64,000 bases of DNA from the NCBI RefSeq assembly GCF_008692035.1, contig NZ_VTFG01000002.1, positions 930,001 through 994,000 of the forward strand, in the 5' to 3' direction. This DNA comes from Pseudomonas marginalis (GTDB taxonomy: Bacteria; Pseudomonadota; Gammaproteobacteria; Pseudomonadales; Pseudomonadaceae). Shown here one piece after another: positions 61,079 to 64,000 of the stretch (the stretch's first letter is position 1; the number at the start of each line of letters is the position of its first letter). A program made the translations under genes and the position numbers. The notes below the pieces were generated by a model. It was not told the origin of the DNA. It was given only the letters and a program-made list of their open reading frames with translations, and did no database searches.

Positions 61079-61589
61079 CGCTCTGCCCTCGCGTTGCCTG
61101 GTTGACATAACTGGCTCGATTGAAAAGGCCCAATAGCCCGCGAATACCACGGAACACCTGCAGGTGGATCTCAGCTAATTCGCTGTCGCTGACAACGCCG
61201 TCGCCGATGCTCCTTGCCCACGTGTCAGCCAGATCCGCTACCTGTCTAAAGTAAGTAGCGAGGCCAGTAGTCAGCGTTTCTGGCATGTCGTTGGTATAGG
61301 CCTCAGCCAGTTCCTGCCAAATGGTGTCGCCGACAAGGCCATGTACCGCATCAAGGATGCGCCGGTCTTTCGTCAGTTCGAGGATCTCGCTGAACTCGTG
61401 AATGTTTACAGAATGGCTGGGGTGGGTTGGGGAAAGTTTGTGCTGGAGGGTGGTGGGATTACGGCCGGTGGTGGCGGCGATGGCTGCGGCGCCACCGGGG
61501 TAATCGCGAGCAGCGTGATAAAGCGCCAAGTCGAGGGGCAGGACTTCCCGCCGTGCTCGATCAAGGGAATTCAAAGCAATTCGGCTCAT
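61062..61589 (-). CDS. Phage CII-like regulator (CP76 family)
   Basis: 175-aa regulator of the phage regulatory CII/YmfL type. The LALYHAARDYPGGAAAIAATTG segment forms a helix-turn-helix-like part, with HKLSPTHPSHSVNIHEF after it. By analogy it would decide lysis or lysogeny. It lies between Cro and the replication genes, in lambda order. Confidence 0.8.
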   Translation of the reverse strand: MSRIALNSLDRARREVLPLDLALYHAARDYPGGAAAIAATTGRNPTTLQHKLSPTHPSHSVNIHEFSEILELTKDRRILDAVHGLVGDTIWQELAEAYTNDMPETLTTGLATYFRQVADLADTWARSIGDGVVSDSELAEIHLQVFRGIRGLLGLFNRASYVNQATRGQSDGKSC

Positions 61590-61919
61590 GGCATTAATCC
61601 TTGCAAGTTGCCAGTGCCGCGCAGCATGTAGTGGTGATACATTTGCCGCGTGGCTTGAAAGGGCCCAAACGCCGGTCAGATCCGCAAGATCAAAACCGGC
61701 ACCGTGCCGAGGCGAACGATCCGTCGCTCACCTCTGGCGCAACAGCTGCCTGATCTGTGGTGGAGGAGGCAGCAACCCAAGGTATCCGTACCTTGGCAGC
61801 GCGGTAAAAGGAGGCGGTTTAGCATGTGGTGTGCACGCCTACTTTTATCGCGCCCCGACAGCACTGTGGTGGTGTGTGCCGGGAGGAACTGGGCGGCCTT
61901 TAGGTCGCCTTTTTTCTAA
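61590..61919 (+). other. Plus-strand locus with strong ribosome site, short frame and terminator
   Basis: 326-base gap between the CII-like and Cro genes. On the plus strand AAGGAGG (61808-61814) precedes ATG 61824 of a 31-codon frame (MWCARLLLSRPDS...). An 8-bp perfect hairpin with loop TCCG lies at 61777-61796, and GGCGGCC/GGTCGCC plus T6 at 61889-61913 is an intrinsic terminator. It suggests a plus-strand transcript, opposite to cII and cro. Confidence 0.5.
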
Positions 61920-62140
61920 GCCACTTTAGATAAATCTAAATCTGGAGGAAAAACATCATCCAGATCACACACCACACCCATTTTATTGAGTGCGTTGGTG
62001 ATCGCACGGCACTCACTTAAGCCAGGAAGGCGTGTCTCAGACTCGTAATTGCTCAGACGGCTCTGAGACCACCCCAAAGCCTCAGCCAATGCTGTTTGCT
62101 TGATCCCTTTACCGCTTCGTAGGGTGGAAATTCTGTTCAT
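61916..62140 (-). CDS. Cro-like repressor
   Basis: 74-aa helix-turn-helix protein (GIKQTALAEALGWSQSRLSNYES). ATG 62140 begins MNRISTLRSG. Divergent from CI across a 105-base operator region, it would repress CI when lysis is chosen. Confidence 0.85.
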   Translation of the reverse strand: MNRISTLRSGKGIKQTALAEALGWSQSRLSNYESETRLPGLSECRAITNALNKMGVVCDLDDVFPPDLDLSKVA

Positions 62141-62172
62141 TGACCATTCCCCGCGTTGAACTGCGAGAGACA

Positions 62173-62225
62173 TTAACAACGGTACGTTATTTTTGCAATA
62201 CGTTAAGTTTTAAATCCTCTTAACG
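62173..62225. promoter_or_regulatory. CI/Cro operator region
   Basis: Half-sites TTAAC (62173), CGTTA (62185), CGTTAAG (62201-62207) and CTTAACG (62219-62225); the last two form a perfect 7-bp inverted pair. They lie between the divergent cI and cro starts. Confidence 0.75.
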
Positions 62226-62245
62226 ATTCGTGATATTTTTACTAT

Positions 62246-62911
62246 ATGGAAACTTTAGGTCAGCGCCTTGCGCGCTATAGAAACGAAGCTCAATACACCC
62301 AGAAAAGCTTAGCCGCCGCGTGCGACTGGCAAAATGGCCAGGGGCGAATCGCCAACTATGAAAAGGATAAACGTGAGCCCAGCCTCGCCGATTTACGCAC
62401 GCTTTCAGAAGCTCTAAATAAGCCTTTGATGCACATCATCGAAGGTGAAGATGGCTCGGCCGTAGGTGTTTCTCCAAGGATCGATGAGTACGCACTGATC
62501 CCGCAGTACACCGCCCACGGGTCTGCAGGCAGCGGTCACTTAAACGACCACATAGAAGTTAAAGGCGGCTTGGTCTTCAGGCGCGACTGGCTCCAACGCA
62601 TGGCCTTAAAAGAGCGCAACCTCCATGTGATCTACGCAAAAGGCCACAGCATGGAGCCGACCATATGCGACGAGGACGTGGTTCTCATCGATGACGTCCA
62701 AATAACGCCTAGAGACCGGCGTATCTATGCAATGTTAAAGCCCGACGGCGAACTGATCATTAAGCGATTAGTGCAAAGCCTGACTGGTGGCTGGATCATA
62801 CGCAGTGACAACGAGGATAAGAGGCAGTATCCCGACCAACCCGCCACCGACAGCGAGATAGGTCACTTGAGGATAATCGGACGTATCGTTTGGCATGGTG
62901 GCGCCTTGTAG
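62246..62911 (+). CDS. CI-like phage repressor, HTH plus S24 peptidase
   Basis: 221-aa. HTH about 17-45; S24 peptidase with Ser135 (GHSMEP) and Lys173, and a likely cleavage site at A94-G95. RecA filaments should trigger self-cleavage and induction. A perfect 10-bp hairpin (62960-62969 with 62979-62988) follows the gene. Confidence 0.93.
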   Translation: METLGQRLARYRNEAQYTQKSLAAACDWQNGQGRIANYEKDKREPSLADLRTLSEALNKPLMHIIEGEDGSAVGVSPRIDEYALIPQYTAHGSAGSGHLNDHIEVKGGLVFRRDWLQRMALKERNLHVIYAKGHSMEPTICDEDVVLIDDVQITPRDRRIYAMLKPDGELIIKRLVQSLTGGWIIRSDNEDKRQYPDQPATDSEIGHLRIIGRIVWHGGAL

Positions 62912-62959
62912 CATTGGTAGCCATTCCCCAGCACCTTCAAATCAGTTAGGTATCACCTA

Positions 62960-62988
62960 CCCACCTCCTTTCAGCCGCAGGAGGTGGG
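62960..62988 (+). terminator. Hairpin after CI
   Basis: Perfect 10-bp CCCACCTCCT/AGGAGGTGGG stem, 49 bases past the CI stop, without a T-run. The rest of the gap 62,912-63,278 holds no gene I can support. Confidence 0.55.
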
Positions 62989-63278
62989 CAATTGTGCTCC
63001 TCTTGTGGCCCCTTCCAAAAACTCAGCAAACCATTTGATTATGTCTCCGGGTATCTCACCCGGAATGAAGCTCGCAAAACCCTTCATATACGGCAACGCC
63101 CCACACATAGTTAAAAAGCAATGGATTCAATAGGTTGCTCTCGAAAGCGCACCACTCTTAAACATCGAGCTGACCTCAAATGCAAAAAAAATATCTCAAA
63201 AATAACAAATCGTGTTGATTGATAAAATTCAATATGTGATATTCGCTTCACTCTCCCACCACAGAGTGAGGCACCACC

Positions 63279-63458
63279 ATGCACACCACAGCGACCGTAC
63301 ACGTGCACCCCGCGTGCGCGAGCAACCCAAAACTGATTGAGCAGCTGCAAGCCAGCACCGGCTGCATAGTTATCCTTCACAACAAAAAACCCAAGCTCGC
63401 CGCAAAAAGCCAGCAGCCTGCCCCCTTCGATCCTGACGATGGAGGACGTGCAGCATGA
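63279..63458 (+). CDS. Small early phage protein, function unknown
   Basis: 59 codons (MHTTATVHVHPACAS...) ending in ATGA overlap with the next gene, so it is the first of a coupled pair reading toward the right end. His/Cys-rich at the N-terminus. It resembles short frames in Pseudomonas prophage early regions; no function known. Confidence 0.65.
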   Translation: MHTTATVHVHPACASNPKLIEQLQASTGCIVILHNKKPKLAAKSQQPAPFDPDDGGRAA

Positions 63459-64000
63459 GCAGACTATCTCTCAACGCCGCCGCCTACATTCGCCTCCAGG
63501 CTCAGGTGCACCTCAGCGGCACGTTCAATCACACCCTGCACACGCTTGATGATCGCCATTCCGTACCGGCCCAGGTCGAGATCGAGCAATGCACTGCTGG
63601 CATCACGGTAATGGTGCGCATCTGCGGAACGCGCAATACCTCAGTCACCCTCGATAAGCACCGCAAAAACAACGCCACGCGCGTAGCGAGCTTTATCGAA
63701 GGTATCGCCAATGGCCGCAGCCCCTCCGGTGTGCCCGACGTAGATGAGCATGAAGCGGTCAGCGATATAGAAGCCACCCTACGTCTGGCAATCCGACGTG
63801 GGCGCGGCACTTACCATCTGATCGCTGACGAACTGGATCCCTCTGTACAGATCCAGCGCAACCCACGCGGAGGCTATATCGCCAAGCTCGAACTCGACGA
63901 CGCTGGCTGCGTGCTCACTCTGCCCACCGACAACCAGCGCGCCTACGCAATCCTGGCTGAAAACCTTAATCAATTCCTGCAGGGCTACCGCAATAGCCTC
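63455..64000 (+). CDS. Early phage protein, partial, runs off window
   Basis: 182 codons from ATG 63455, open to the end. It begins MSRLSLNAAAYIRLQ and holds several conserved-looking segments (RRGRGTYHLIADELD, GGYIAKLELDDAG). It shares ATGA with the gene before. The full length and function are not visible. Confidence 0.75.
   Translation, partial: MSRLSLNAAAYIRLQAQVHLSGTFNHTLHTLDDRHSVPAQVEIEQCTAGITVMVRICGTRNTSVTLDKHRKNNATRVASFIEGIANGRSPSGVPDVDEHEAVSDIEATLRLAIRRGRGTYHLIADELDPSVQIQRNPRGGYIAKLELDDAGCVLTLPTDNQRAYAILAENLNQFLQGYRNSL

Larger units (their letters stand above)
28009..64000. mobile_element. Lambda-like siphovirus prophage, left end to beyond window
   Basis: Genes for immunity, replication, packaging, head, long non-contractile tail, fibre and lysis run in lambda order on the minus strand from 62.2 to 33 kb, with accessory genes at 28-33 kb. 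There is a tape measure but no sheath, so a siphovirus. No integrase or excisionase is seen; by layout they should be past 64,000 next to attR. Confidence 0.9.

Noticed and set aside
63111..63380. 89-codon minus frame near the right end
   Set aside because: Antisense to the small early gene at 63,279 and its leader, without ribosome site.

Overview
The window looks like a chromosome of the Pseudomonas fluorescens group. Coding is GC-rich, the order dgkA-erdR ... recX-recA-cinA follows the P. aeruginosa PA3603-PA3618 neighbourhood, an fpr/finR divergent pair is present, and typical fluorescens-type REP palindromes lie between genes.

Region 1 (1-12,457) is core chromosome: rimO, a YjaB-like acetyltransferase, an RluB/E/F-like S4 protein whose catalytic Asp appears to be lost, a DUF1456 protein and trmO; then fpr/finR, dgkA, erdR, a DTW-domain tRNA modification enzyme, a DUF4146-like secreted protein, a LOG-family hydrolase, recX, recA with a consensus LexA box, and cinA. 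Region 2 (about 12,500-26,750) is an R-type tailocin: a contractile tail without a head, with the gene order of R-pyocins (holin, V, W, J, I, fibre, fibre chaperone, sheath, tube, E/E' frameshift pair, tape measure, U, X, D, GH19 endolysin, Rz/Rz1). A PrtR-like S24 repressor sits at its head, with TGCA-N4-TGCA operators in the promoter regions. Region 3 (26,747-28,033) has three small host genes and then the first 13 codons of what I read as mutS, cut off at 28,008.

Region 4 (28,008 to beyond 64,000) is a siphovirus-type prophage inserted in the 5' end of mutS. Read on the minus strand from the immunity region it has CI (plus strand), Cro, CII-like, a DksA-like zinc protein, a TOPRIM/VapE primase-helicase, a Q-like protein, an iteron cluster that may be the replication origin, holin, terminase, portal, capsid protease, capsid, tail, an SGNH-hydrolase tail fibre, endolysin, Rz/Rz1, Dam, a Septu-like PtuA/PtuB pair and several morons. 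The integrase, attR and the rest of mutS should lie past 64,000.

How it works together: RecA (SOS-induced) should trigger self-cleavage of both the PrtR-like and CI repressors, so DNA damage would release tailocin and phage. The two elements share near-identical holin and Rz/Rz1 genes but use different endolysins. If excision of the prophage restores mutS, mismatch repair in this strain would depend on the prophage state. That is the most notable inference from this window.
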